Assembly: GCA_014925825.1 (NCBI GenBank)
Contig: JACGCK010000096.1
Location: forward strand, 62,001-126,000
DNA: 64,000 bases
Direction: 5' to 3'
From: Pholiota molesta
Lineage: Eukaryota > Basidiomycota > Agaricomycetes > Agaricales > Strophariaceae
Position numbers and translations under genes: made by a program. The notes below the pieces were generated by a model. It was not told where the DNA came from and ran no database searches. It saw nothing but the letters and a program-made list of their open reading frames with translations. Every line of letters begins with the position of its first letter. Positions within the stretch are counted from its first letter, which is position 1. Shown one piece after another: positions 10,244-22,508 of the stretch.

Positions 10244-13200
10244 TAATAAGTTTGGGAAATGCGCTGGAATAAATATGAATGAGATATCGGGTAGGTATCG
10301 CTGACATTGTATACACTGACTTTATAACAGGCTCTGAAGATCTAATCCCCAATAGAGGCATTATTCAACTGCACTCCGGTCCATTTTTCCCTTTACTTTC
10401 TACATAGCCTTGTTGATATCAAATGCACAGGCGTCGTTCATCACTGCACAGTACATCGTAATCGAGATATGTCTTGTTGGGAACCGTGCCTGTCGATCCG
10501 ATCATGATCAGGGAGTCAGGGACCTAGGGACACCTCCATTCGTGCCTGCATAGCACGCCCAGCGCAGTCTCTGTTAACGATCAGTGTCCTACGGCGTGCC
10601 ATTCATCGGTTGTTGAAGGCATCACCCTCATACTTCAGCGATATCAATTTCTATGTTGTGATGGACACTACTATCAGCCCAACACGCCTTGGAACTGCCA
10701 AGTCCCATCAACGCGTCCGAAAAGGCAAGTCTGCCACAGACGGAAGTGGAGTGTACATACAGTCCGCGCCGTGCTTGACGGAAACTACAACTTCAAATGT
10801 TTGAATACGGACACCACCACGGGCGTTCCGGTCGCAAGGGGTGGTGGAACGTTCTCCTTATGTTCCCTGCTACACCGTTTTGAAGTTTGACTAGCAACTA
10901 GTTGCCACGCTTTATCTTGTTTTTAGTGCCGCCCACGATATTATTCAAGCCCTCGTTCCTCTCTCCTCGAGCACATTAGCCTCCGAACGGCCTCCGTGTA
11001 CAAATAATTAAGATGACTGTACATATGAATGTGCGACGTAAAGGCGCTCGGGGTAGGTTATTCTTGCGCGTTCTTTCCAGGCCGTCGTCTATCCAACAAA
11101 CAGGACTTCAGACATGAGGAGGCGGTACGTCGCAGGTGGCCACGCTCAGCGAATCTCCTTCCCTTGCGCGACATAGCGCCCGTCTTTATTATTTCATGGG
11201 GATGCAAGAACGGCTTCAATCTCACCAGTATACTAGAGGGTTTTCAACTCCATTTTTTTGGAGTTATTCTCTTGTTTCATTGTTTGAGTTTGCATGGGAT
11301 AGAATAATATCGAGCGACGAGCATTGATATATGGTACTGCGCCCGCGTCCCATACGACCTTTCTCCGCATCGGCCATCATTCCGTCCGTTGATGTGTTCC
11401 GTATGACATGACAATGTATGACAATGAAATGTGTAACATGCGTGTATTCAACGGGTATTCGTACTTTGAAAAGGAATCGAATTGAGCATGAACGGCGTTC
11501 ATGATAACGGTGGGAAATTTTATTCTAGAGGGTGTCCGTTCAAGCTGATTCATGGGAAGAAAAAGGATTCATTTTATAATAAGCATAAACATCTAAAATA
11601 ATAAGACGGAGCCAGAATACACTCATAATCTAAAACATGGTTAACGTCGGGGTAGAAGGAACTATAGGTTTCAGGTGTGATCATTTGAAGCATGCGCTGC
11701 AGATGATTAACAGACGGACTATACATATGTAGCGGCGACATAAACTGACTTACCCAATGACTGAGTTGAGTTTCATTTATTGGTTGGGAGACGAGTATGT
11801 CAGTGGCCATCATTCATTTGAGCCATCAGCTCAACACGGGCATCAACATCTAAAAATGCCTCAGCAACGTCCGTTTTCAAGCTTCCTCTCTCATATGGGC
11901 GGGTGCTGAGAGCTTCAATTGATACTTTGGGAGTCATAGGGAGTCATGATATGACTCAATGTTGCTCTAAAGCCGAGCTGTAGGTTGGACGCCTGACATA
12001 TGGCCACAGATGTCAGATTTCTCCAACATAATCAGGGCGGTTGCGAAAGGCTTATGTACAAGAGATAGACATCGCTGGCAGCTCTTTGAATAGTAAATTC
12101 GTGAGCGTTCATAGCTAGTACCGATCGCATCGCACACCTCCTTGGGCTGAGGACCTCCCAGCACCTGTTGTGGTCTGGAGCGTCATAACTATGCGACAAA
12201 TGTCAGGCATTCCTTCCCCCCACACAGTTACGCACAGTCGAACGATGATGGTTATCGACGATCGTCTGGCGCTTCTTCTGTTATCGAGTGCGCGTGTTCT
12301 CATTGTTACTCAGAGATTTATGGTGTCAAGAAACGTCGACAATTTGTCACAAAGGGTCGAGTCCTAGCGAAGATAGGCGCTCAGCGCGTAATTATAAACA
12401 TCATAGTACTTCACTGACCATTAATTATGATGTTAGAAGTATATTTAGACAGCGCTCAGTGTCTTGACGAGCTGTTTCGATTCATTCTCAATAAAACTCA
12501 CTGGTCCGAGGTTACAGGGCAGAAAATTAGAAGAACATGTTTGTCGGCGACTATGGATATATAAGGGCTCTTGTAAAGTCGAATGAAATAAGTCAGATGA
12601 ACCTGCTGTTCTAAAGTGACATACTTGTAATGTGATTTTTGGTCGCATACGAGAAATGGCGTCGACAATTTTGTGGCGCACGTCAGGAGCAGTCTTTGAA
12701 GTTGGCCCGCATTCAACATTATTCAACGCGCACAGACGCGCACTCGGCTTCAACTTGTTACTTTCGACTTTCGACTCTCGAGTTGCTTTGAGGCTTGACA
12801 AAGTAGGTCATGTGACCTGGACCGGACGCGCTCACATTCGATCGCGTTCGCAAAATCCAAGCAAAATCCTCGACTTGTACTCGACTTCTTCTTTCTTCCT
12901 TTCCCCCACCATCTCCCTTCCTCTCCGCGCCATTTTAGAGAACATCTCGGATGATGCCTGGCTGTGAAAACTTCATCAAGTCCCAATATCCCAATTGCAA
13001 GGCGCAACTTGGGCGCAAGTTGCGCAACTACGAGGTCCAAACAAGGTCGCTATCATGTCCAGTTGATTCCGCCAAGTGAGTGAGTCAAGTCTTTTTACCA
13101 TCCCCTTATGGCTTGTTGAAGCTTATGATCTATCGGATGCAACATAAGTATGTCCATATATGCGTTGTATATGCGCATATATTTGCAATTCTCCTCACGA

Positions 13201-13664
13201 TATGCTCAACTTAGCATTGTTGTACGCTGATTCTATATTTTTAAGAGCGTAAAACCTCCCCATTCACCTCCTATTCTGAGATACTAGCCCTTGTATAGCG
13301 ATCAGACGCGTCGGGCTTCCATCACAAGGTATGTAATGGCGCTTTTTACGCCCTGAACTTGTCAATGACTACTGTATCCCCCGTAATCACACAGGCTGAA
13401 CTTCCTGGAATGGATGATTGATTCACGACAAGCTGTGGGATCACGAAGGAGGTAATCTGATTTGACCTCGAACGAAAATCACAGCCCGTCTATACGCATC
13501 TGCCGGAGGCATTCCCAACATTTCCTCCCCCCTCTTATGGCCCCACCGGGGAAGACAGATATCAAAGTGCGTTCATATCCTGAATGCGATTGATTAACTA
13601 TATAGGTATCAGGTGTGTTACATTTTCAAGCAATTAAATCCCTCGGATTGGATTCCGAATCGAC
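10244..13664. other. Gene-poor stretch
   Basis: No gene recognised in about 3.4 kb. The minus open frame 11574-11813 begins MMATDILVSQPINETQLSHW and could be one exon of an unknown gene, but I found no splice-consistent partner. Other open frames (11029-11307, 12445-12801, 12632-12967) look like chance. The sequence is moderately AT-rich with no tRNA-like fold recognised. Bases just upstream of 10243 should hold the monooxygenase promoter. Confidence 0.45.
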
Positions 13665-14087
13665 GACTCCTTGTGATGAACAGCTAAATTCTGATGGATT
13701 CTATATTGAAATTACCTTGCAAACATCGGAATCATTCCCAGCAGCGCGATACTTGTGAGCATTGTTTGGAATTCTGGTCGACTCCTTGTAACGAACACAA
13801 AACGAACAGGTAAATTCCAATGGATTCTATCAAGATTCCATTATGGAATTACCTTGCAAACATCGAAATAATTGTGAACATTCCCACATTCCCAGCGGCG
13901 CTTTATTTGTGAGCGTTGTATGGAATTCTGGTCGACTCCAACTCGCAACCAACTCGACTCCTTGTAATGAACAGCTAAATTCTAATGGATTCTATCAAGA
14001 TTCTATTATGAAATTACCTTGCAAACATCGGAATAATTGTGAACATTCTCAGCAGCGCTATACTTGTGAGCATTGTATCGCATTTTG
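13665..14087. repeat. Three-copy degenerate tandem repeat upstream of the BTB/CAP-Gly gene
   Basis: Copies start at about 13665, 13780 and 13956, each with GACTCCTTGTRA. They run through AGCTAAATTCTRATGGATTC (or AGGTAAATTCCAATGG), TGAAATTACCTTGCAAACAT, the AATCATT/AATAATTGTGAACATTC block, CAGCRGCGC, and end in CTTGTGAGCATTGTATGGAA or a close variant. Copy two carries an extra internal CATTCC and a 22-bp extension before copy three. The last copy ends about 125 bp before the ATG at 14212, so the array may sit in the promoter or 5' leader. Confidence 0.8.
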
Positions 14088-14211
14088 GTTATTATTTCTG
14101 AGATTCCTTGACCTACTGTGGCGATGTGGGTGTTGACGTTGAGGACGATGCGTGGGAAGGGGTGTGTCAGCTGAAAGTATGGGCTGTGGACGGAGTGGAT
14201 TGGGGTTGGCC

Positions 14212-17200
14212 ATGGCGCAACTCCCAGCCCCGCCGCCTAGTTTGCAAGAGGCCACCAAAAACTCGACGGTTGCATGGCAGGAGCACCTCGAATCGCTGTT
14301 CCATCACGCGAAGGATCGGTTTCCCGATGTGGTGTGGGAGCTCGTGGGTGAGGACGACGCCGACGGCCACGTTTACGACGAGGTCTGGGGCCACAAAGGT
14401 CCGTTTTCTCTCCGCGCCCTGTGGCCTCGCTGACGTCCCCCAGCCATCGTTTACGCACGCGCGCCGCCCAGCTTCCAGAGCCGCTACTTTGCCGTGCGTT
14501 CGGGCGAATCCACCACCGCCCTATCTTACCACGACGACGACGCCGACCCCGCCCAGTCCGCCCTCTCTCTTGGCCTCGACCCCTCCACCGCCCTTGTCGC
14601 CATACCCCGCACGCCTTCCCCCGCGAACGGGCCCCTCCAACCCTCGTCACTCCTGCGCATCACCACTTCGATCAACCCCGCCCTCTTTGCCAACGAACTC
14701 GAATACCTCTACACGGGCAAGGGCTTCGGAGAGGCCTTCGAGTTCCTCTTCGATTCCAACGACGCCCGCGAGCACGCCTTTACCTCCGGCGCCGATGCAG
14801 ACGATGCCGAGGCCCTCCGCATCGACAAACTCCGCAAGGACCTCGTGTTCATGTGGCGCTCCCGCCTCTACTCAGACGTCCGCATCGCGCTCACTGGCAA
14901 CTTTGGCCCTTCTTCCGGCGGCACTCACGAGAGCACCACCGCCATCTTCTCATCGCACCGCTTTATCCTCGTCTCGCGCTGCACCTACTTCCACAATGCC
15001 CTCATCGCCTGGCCCAACCCCCGCCCGGCCCCGGGCGAGCCCCCCACGCTCACCCTGCCGTCCCCGCCCTTCACCCCCGCCAGCGTCCACTTTACCCTCG
15101 GCTTCCTCTACACCGGCACCCTCATCTTCTCCCACCGCTCCTACGACCTCTCCACCGCCTTTGCCATCCTGCGCGCCGCCATGTACCTCGACCTCACCTC
15201 GCTGCACGACGAGATCCAGGCGCGCATCGCCCAGGAGATGATGCACGGCCTCTTCCACGCCTTCCTGCCCTTCACCGAGTACGAGGCGCTCACCCAGGGC
15301 CGCTGGGGCACCGGCGGCTGTCGCTGCCGCCAGTGCGCGCGCCGCGCGCCGCGCATCCTCGCCTTCGCCGTCGCGGACGACGTGCACAACACGCTCCTCG
15401 AGCGCGGCGCGCGGCGCGCGCTCGTCGGTCTCTTCGGCGAGGGCTGGGCGACGCCCGAGTTCGCGGGCCTGTCCCGAAGCTGCGCGAGTCGCTCCTCAAG
15501 GGCGTCGCCAAGCGCACCACCGCGGAGAACGCGCTGCCGCTGCTCTTCGCCGCGGAGCACGCGCTGCACAAGCTCGGCTCGCACATCGAGCCATGGGCGG
15601 ACCAAGCGCGCGAGGACATTTTCGCGGCGCGCGCGCGCGTTGACGAGGTGATCGCGCGCGAGGCGGACGCCGTGTTCGCCACGGAGGAGTGGGGCGCGAT
15701 CGTCGAGGGTGACGGCGTGCGCTTTGAGGACGGCGAGCGCGTCGAGTGGGCCATGGCCAGCGTTCTGCGCGGCGTCCGCGAGGCCTGGGCGCCGACACTG
15801 TATCAGGTACGCATGCGGCGTTCTTCTCCCTGGGCTGTGCTGATTGTGGCCGCTAGACGCTCGTGTCCGCGATCCTGCTGCGCCCACACCCGACGGAGAT
15901 GAACGAGCCACTACTCGCGGCGACGTCGCACATCCGCGTGCAGGTCGAGCAGACGCGCCTCGAGCTGCTCAAGTGGATCGGCAAGCGCTGGCTCGCCGTG
16001 CGTCAGGAGCGCGGCTTCGACGCGCTCGACGGCTGGAGCCTGAAGGAGATCAGCGACCGTGCGTATCCCCCGTCCCCTTAAACTCCCACCCAGCTAACCC
16101 GCGCACGAACAGACATCGAGGTGCCCGTCGACGACCTCCTCTCGCCACCGTCCTACTCCTCGCCGCAGAAGCGCTCGCCGGCGCACCTCCGCCCCGCGTC
16201 CGCGCACCCGCACACGTCCAAGGCTGACGCCGCGAGCGAGGGCGGCGGCAGCATGCGCGCGAGCGTGCTCAGCCGCGTCGCCGGCTCTGCCGCGGGCTCG
16301 CGCGCCGGCGCGGCCTCCTCCACGCGCACCGCACGCACCGGCGCCGGCGCGAGTATGGGCGCGGGTGTGAGTACGGGTACGCCGCGCACGGCGCCGTCCG
16401 TGCACAGCCTCGCGCCGAGCCGCGACAGCACGCTGAGCAGCCGCAGCAGCGTCGCGCCGAGCGTGGCGAGCACCACGAGCACGCTGACGCTCGCGCGGCG
16501 CGCGCCGGACCCGCCCCCGCGGATGTCGCCTGCGCGCCGGATCGTCGCGGATGCGCGGATGAAGGACCGGCCGGACTCGAAGCTGACGCCTGCGGACGGC
16601 GAGGACGGGGTGGGTGCAGAGGAAGAGGATAAGGATGGGGATGAAGAAGGGGATGGCAGGGAGCGGAGCGCGCCGAGCATCGTTGAGCCCGAGGACGATG
16701 AATATCCCGTTGGAGAACTGGGCGATGAGGAAAGGGGTGCGCATGGCGTTGCGAACGACGGCGAGGATGGAGTGCGGGCAGGGGATGGCGATGGCGATGC
16801 GGCGGCCCCCGAGCCCAGCGAGCGCGGCGACGGCGAGGACGAGCACGGCGCAGACGACGACGCATCGTCGGTGCACCAGATCACGCCACCGCTGCAGAAG
16901 ACGCTCATCACCCGCGCGTCTCTCACGTCCATCAAGAGCTCCGCCGCGAAGATGGGCTCCACAGTAGCTAAGCGCGCGCCTGCGACACCAAAGCTCCTCC
17001 AAGACAAGGGCAAGGCCAAGGAACTCACCACCAACCCCGTCTTGCGCACGCGCACCACGTCTGCCACCTCCACAGCGAGCCTCTCGCCCAGCGTGCGCAC
17101 GCCGCGCACGACGGTAACCAGGCCCAGCACCGCCGGCAAGGTTCCCACCCCGCGCCCCAGCTCGCGCGCCAGCACGACGTCCACCCTCGCCGGGCGCACG

Positions 17201-18939
17201 CGGCTCACCGTGGGCACCCCCAAGGCCCTGTCCGGCGCCGCCGCCGCGTCGCCCCGGCCCCCGCGCACGCCGTCCGCCGCGACGCTCTCTCGCCCAACGT
17301 CGCGCGTGTCTACGCGCTCTACCTCCGGAGGCGGCGCGCGCCCCGCGTCAAGTGTCTCGGCGACGACGGACAGCTACCGCACGGCAAGCTCCGGGGGCAC
17401 GGCGGGCGGCCCAGGGACGACCGCGGGCAGCACACGCTCGCGCCGCACGTCCGCGGCGAGCACGATGAGCACGCTCAGTCGGAACACGACGACCACCACA
17501 ACGACGGGCACGACGGGCACGGGCACGGGCCGTGGCTCGCCGGTGCAGGACAGGCGCCGGCGGGTGTCGGGCACGAGCGTCAACTCCGTGGCGAGTGCGC
17601 GGTCGGCGGCGGGCGCGAGGCGGCCTGCGGAGCCTCTGCCTGTGCGGAGGGCGGGAGAGAAGCTGCTGAGCCCGGCCGCGGCTATCGCGGCGGCGGCCAA
17701 GGCGCGCCCTGCCTCGGTCAAGACGTCGGTGTCTGGTGGGCCTGCTTCGAGTGGCTCGCAAGGGAAAGCGCCGAGTGTGAAGGTGCCGGTGGCGCCACCG
17801 GCGGAGGTGGCTAAGCCTATTTCGAGGACCCAGTGGAGGATCGGAAGATGGATGTGGAGGAAGAGGAGGAGGATACAACGGTGCGCATACCCCTGGGCGA
17901 CGAGGTGGACAAGGAGAATAAGACGCCCGCAGTACAAGCACCCGCGTCGCTCCCGAAAGACGCTGTTGTCCTTCCAGCGCCCGCCGCACCGCCCCCCACC
18001 ATCGGCGCCCTTGTCCCAGAGAAGGAGGCGCCGCCCGTGCGCCCCGAGGAACCCTCGCCCGCCAAGACCGCCAGCACCATCACCGTGCGCCAGACGCTAC
18101 GCCAGGACATCGCCGCCGCGAGCACGGACCACAAAAAGAGCAGCAGCTCCGCCTCGAGCTCCAGCGTCGCTACGCTCCGACGGCGCGGCTCGAACGACAC
18201 GATCCGCACGGTCAAGTCCTCCGCACTCTCCGCCACCTCGGAGGAGGCGGGCAACGCGCGCGCGCCGCTCAGGGCCCCGCAGAGCCACCCCCCGCACGCG
18301 CACCCCGGTCCCGCGCGCCCGACACACGCGCCCGCGCCGCCGCTCGGCTCGATCGACAACATCCTCGCGCGCGACGTGCCCCGAGGCGACACCCTCGGCA
18401 TCGGCATCCCGTGCATCATCGCGTCGAAGCGCAAGCGCTTCAAGGCGTACGCGCGGTACATCGGCGAGGTGTACGGCGAGAGCGGGCCGTGGGTCGGCGT
18501 GGAGGTGCCCATGCCCGCCGGGGGCGATGGCGCGTGGGGCGACGACGCGCAGCGTCCCGCGGATGACCGCCAGTGGAACGACGGGTCGTGGGGCGGCGTG
18601 CGCTACTTCGAGATTGGGGGCGTCGGTGGGGTCGGCGGCGGCGGCTCCGAGTGGGAGTACGGTGGAGGCGGCGGCGGTGGTGGCGAGGACCGTGCGGCGC
18701 GGAGGCGGCGAATCGATGGCGGTAGTGTGGGTGGCGCGGTGTGGGGGGTGCGGGAGGGTAAAGGGAGTTCTGGGCTGAAGCGGGAGGGGGACCAGTTGAG
18801 TATTGCGTCGGATCGCATGAAGCGGATGCGCAGTGTCAGCCCTGCGGTGTCGGATGTATCGGGGACGGAATCGCGTGGGCTCTTCGTGCGCCCGCAGCAA
18901 GTGTTGTATGTTGTGGATGCGGTTGGCTCTGATCTGTGA
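14212..18939 (+). CDS. Large BTB/POZ-like plus CAP-Gly-like protein (two apparent frame breaks)
   Basis: Exons 14212-14398, 14444-15806, 15857-16058 and 16113-18939 join to about 1526 residues if two one-base gaps are bridged. The N-terminal third holds a BTB-like segment: KLRKDLVFMWRSRLYSDVRI, then HRFILVSRCTYFHNALI, then FTLGFLYTGTLIFSHRSYDL (YTG turn of BTB domains) and FAILRAAMYLDLTSLHDEIQ. A helical part follows, then several hundred residues rich in Ser, Thr, Ala, Arg and acidic runs, certainly disordered. Near the C-terminus is KRFKAYARYIGEVYGESGPW, then WVGVEVPMP and WNDGSWGGVRYFEI. This matches the CAP-Gly pattern (G..RY.G, W.GVE, NDG...G.RYF), which binds EEY/F tails of tubulin and EB proteins, so a cytoskeletal role is likely. 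The frame shifts at 15470-15475 (AGL|VPKLRESLL) and near 17820 (KPI|FEDPVEDRK). GC content is far higher than in its neighbours. Long antisense open frames here are GC artefacts. Confidence 0.75.
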
Positions 18940-20591
18940 GGCCACTATGTTTTTCTGATTTTTTTTCCTTCTGTTTGGATTTCCTTTTCTTTTGTTGTTT
19001 GGAATTTGCGATCTTCGTCGGTGTTTCTCGCTGTGTTATAGACTTCTACAATCATCTTGCTCTGTCTCTTCTACGAATCATGTTCTGTTCTATGTTCATT
19101 ATGTTCAACACCACGACCTAAGCGGTTTCGCTATGAACATATTATGTTATATTTTTCAATCATCAATTACACTTGCATTTTCATATATTAGTCCTCCTTC
19201 TTTCTGCGCACGCTCTTTTTAATCGTTACCCTATCAGCACCAATACCCACGTTCTTTCAATGAACAACCGCCTTGATAAAAGTATATTGAATTTGCTTGT
19301 ACATAGCCGCTGGAAATTGCGGCTTAAATAAATTCGACATTACCCTAGACCCATGGTAAATTAGTGGAAACGTACAACATTTATAGACGGCGGGCGCGGT
19401 CTAGGTCTCAAGAAGTATGAGCAATATATTGATGGGTACAGAGCAATGATTCATGAGGACTTATGAGTGCTAAAAGGGATGGTTTGAGTACTTGGATGGG
19501 GCACCAGGCGATGCTGTTGGTGAAGAGATGTTTATGTGTGAGGTCCCTGCGTCAATCCTGGGCCTGAGGCCTGAGTACTTGAGTGCTGGAATCCGAGGCA
19601 CTAAATGTTTAGAAGTGTTGAATTTATGTTAGCTAGAATCTTAAAGTACAGTGAGTATACTGAAGGAAAAACAGCCTCATCCAGCTTCGTCCCTCCCAAC
19701 TTAAGAACTCTCATTTCGAATTATGCGATACGTCTCAATCACTGATCTTCATCTTGCCTGCTAGCCGTAAGAGGAAATGGACATACCTTAAAGGTCGGAA
19801 GATTACAGTATTTAGCTGCATTTGTCAGACATATTAGAGGGTCCTAAATGCCGGTCATGGTAAGCATAGTAAGCTTAATTTTCTTCATACTAGAATTATT
19901 TTATTCCATATCAACGTTCCTAAGCCATCAGTGCCAAGAAAACATCAAACGAGAGAATGAATACAATAAATATGAGCTTAGTACATCTATTTGCAGATGT
20001 AAGTATCTTCATACCGCCTGATCTATTTGTTTCCAGTAGTTTCATGAAGCAAAAATCAGTTGTTTCCCTTTAATTTTGAGAGAGAAAACTAGCATTCTAA
20101 CCGCAATGTACTGTCATCTCGTAAGATTCGCTTGAATCGACATTAGATGCTCCGGTAAAGCCTCATGGTGTCACCTGAGCCAGATAATCAAAAGCTACCT
20201 TGAAGCTGCCAGTACTTCTTAATGAATTGAGAACAAGGGAATCATATCGCTTTACGAGGATTGGCTGTGCACAAATTTAACCATTGGTTGACTCAACAGC
20301 TATTCTTGAGCTATTCAGTTTCTTGCTGCGGCAAGTATTTATATGCCGGGGCATGCCCTATATCTTTGCACGTGTGCGCCAGGCCAGCCTGAGGGCGAGC
20401 GCGTCCGATGGGCGCGCGCAGGATTCTTTACGCCACATCTGAATTTGCATTCGAGGTTCATTTGGGTATTGAGAAAGTATAACCAGCGTATAATGCTAAT
20501 ATCCTTAGGTTGTTTATGTATAAAGAACGGGTTAAGCTTATTGGATTGCTAACCACTGCCCCATTCTAACCGTCTCGACAATATTATCAAC
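18940..20591. other. Intergenic stretch between the BTB/CAP-Gly and F-box genes
   Basis: The first part is a T-rich 3' region, expected for the end of the upstream gene. The rest is AT-rich with many stops in every frame, and I see no gene, repeat or RNA. An ATTGG/CCAAT-type box near 20541 lies about 50 bp before the F-box ATG. Confidence 0.5.
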
Positions 20592-21869
20592 ATGCCCTCC
20601 ATATTCCCAAGCGAGCTTTACGATTATACGATTGACTATCTGCACAATGATCGACCGACCTTATATACATGTAGTCTTGTCTGCGCGGACTGGCTACCGT
20701 CGTCGCGCCATCATCTCTTCACTCGCATTGAGCACCATCTCGATCTCCAGAACGTCCAGCGCGATCTGGCCGTGCTGGATAATCCTTTGGCAACGATTCC
20801 GTCCTACATTACGCGGTTGTGTATTGACGGAACGGAAGACGTAGAACCAGATTCGCACCTGTTTGCGGCGTTAGTCAGAGGCCTCCCGCGGATGAAGCAT
20901 CTCCAAGTCCTGCGGCTGTACGAGATGACTCTCGCTCTGGGATCAGCCACAAAAACGCATCTCAATTCCCTTCTCCATAATGTAGAAGCTCTGGAGTTAG
21001 TTGGGATCACGGTAAGTCGATTAAAATTTGGTCCCCAATACTAGTATCTGATCTTCCGGTCTTTCCCTCAGTTTCTGAACTCCAGTCAGCAAACGGAACT
21101 CATTTCATCCGCCCGTTCATTGAAGACTTTACATCTGTCTTCTGTCACCTACGGGGTAGTTAATGTACCGGTACAAATACCCTCCGCACGTCCATCACCA
21201 GAGCTTCTCGATATTCACTCAAGGCATTCGACCGATACAAATACGACTTCGCTTTACAATTCGCTTGCGCTCAATTCTCAGGGCGTCTCGACGCTCAATG
21301 CATTAGAGCTGCGAGGAATATCGCTCCATAACCTGTCTGCTATTTGCGATTATGTTCATACACTATCTCATACACTGGAAAGCATCGTCATCGAGTGTTT
21401 CGAGTCTGCGGCCCAAAGTATGTCGTTCCTCCTTGATAAATTGAATACAACTCATAACGGCCATGCATTCTCAGAGGCGTTGGGAGATCAGCTGGATCTC
21501 AGTCACTTTGCGTCGTTAAGAAACATCGTGTTTTATACTCCCACTCAGAATCTCGATTCCTTGCAGCCACGGCCTAGTATCTGGATCCAACAGATTCTCT
21601 CAAAAGTGTCCTCCGACCGCATCCAAAAGGTGTCTTTCCGACTTGACTTCCACGAGCCAGTTAACCTTGTCCGCTTTGACCTTCCGGCAGTTGGGAAGCT
21701 GTTTACCGGAGGTATATCATCCCTTTCGACGAGCACTACGAAAATTCATTTCGAGCTGGCGTCGCGGTACATCAATACGAGCACTCGTGAATGGCATAGA
21801 CCCATTATTTACCATCTTCCAAGTTTATTAGCTGATCGGTTAGAATTTGGGCCCCTAATGAAGTCGTAG
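20592..21869 (+). CDS. F-box-like protein
   Basis: Two exons (20592-21011 and 21072-21869; intron donor GTAAGT, acceptor CAG) encode 405 residues. The N-terminus MPSIFPSELYDYTIDYLHND followed by TLYTCSLVCADWLPSSRHHL is the degenerate F-box typical of Agaricomycetes, which expand this family strongly. The rest is a leucine-patterned region (LPRMKHLQVLRLYEM, LKTLHLSSVTYG, LNALELRGISLHNL) that resembles irregular leucine-rich repeats. F-box proteins recruit substrates to SCF ubiquitin ligases through Skp1. The partner here cannot be told. The start is the first ATG of the open frame and fits the family N-terminus. No frame breaks. Confidence 0.8.
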
Positions 21870-22508
21870 CATCGTGAAAAGATAATTTCTTGTAATTCAT
21901 GTACATCTCCAAATCTATGTATTGCGTCTCTTCGGATTCATGACTTTCTTCAATTTTGCGATTTAAAGGCTGCTGAGCGCTGTGCCAATAATTGGATCGG
22001 ATCCCTATTTGCGGCAATTGGCCGGCAAGCACAATTCATCTCAATTACGGTGATGGCCGAGGAGTCTTCATCCTCGGAAACTGGACGTTGTGCATAGACA
22101 TTGTCGGAGTCCTTTCATATATGGAATATGGCATACTTTGGTATTGGCATTCTGCTCGGTGACAAGTCAATGATATGGCTCAAGTAATCATTTCTGTCAA
22201 TGCAATGCGCTTTGCTGAACGCATGTCACGCATGAACGGACGACAACATCTGCTCTGCCGTGCCAAAGCGCAAAAAAAAAGAGACTAGGTGAATCATAAC
22301 ATCCCCCCTTTGTTATCTACTGTCGGGATTTCGATGAGATTCGTAACAGGAACTTGTAGAATTAAAATCAGGGATGTAACCGTGGTTTTAATATATTTCA
22401 ATCTCCGACTTGATAGCTATCATGTGACTAGGGGTTTGAGCCCGCTGCCTGTACCGCGCAGCTCGACCTCTCTCCGCCTCCTCCCCGTCCCAAGCCCTAC
22501 CTTCTATC
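21870..22508. other. Intergenic stretch containing the VPS74 promoter region
   Basis: No gene recognised. The last 60 bases before the VPS74 ATG are pyrimidine-rich (CTCTCTCCGCCTCCTCCCC at about 22469), a common core-promoter or 5' UTR feature of fungal housekeeping genes. Confidence 0.5.

Noticed and set aside
11574..11813. Minus open frame beginning MMATDILVSQ
   Set aside because: Protein-like wording but no exons found to extend it and no family recognised; left in the gap note.
15421..15476. A 57-nt intron as explanation for the first BTB-gene frame break
   Set aside because: The donor GTCGGT is poor and the removed segment (GLFGEGWATPEFAG) reads as folded protein, so a one-base loss fits better; kept only as an alternative.
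14950..18945. Long antisense open frames opposite the BTB/CAP-Gly gene (for example 15141-15911, 16153-17268, 18097-18945)
   Set aside because: They are Arg/Ala/Pro-rich products of very high GC content; the plus strand has introns, domains and consistent phase.
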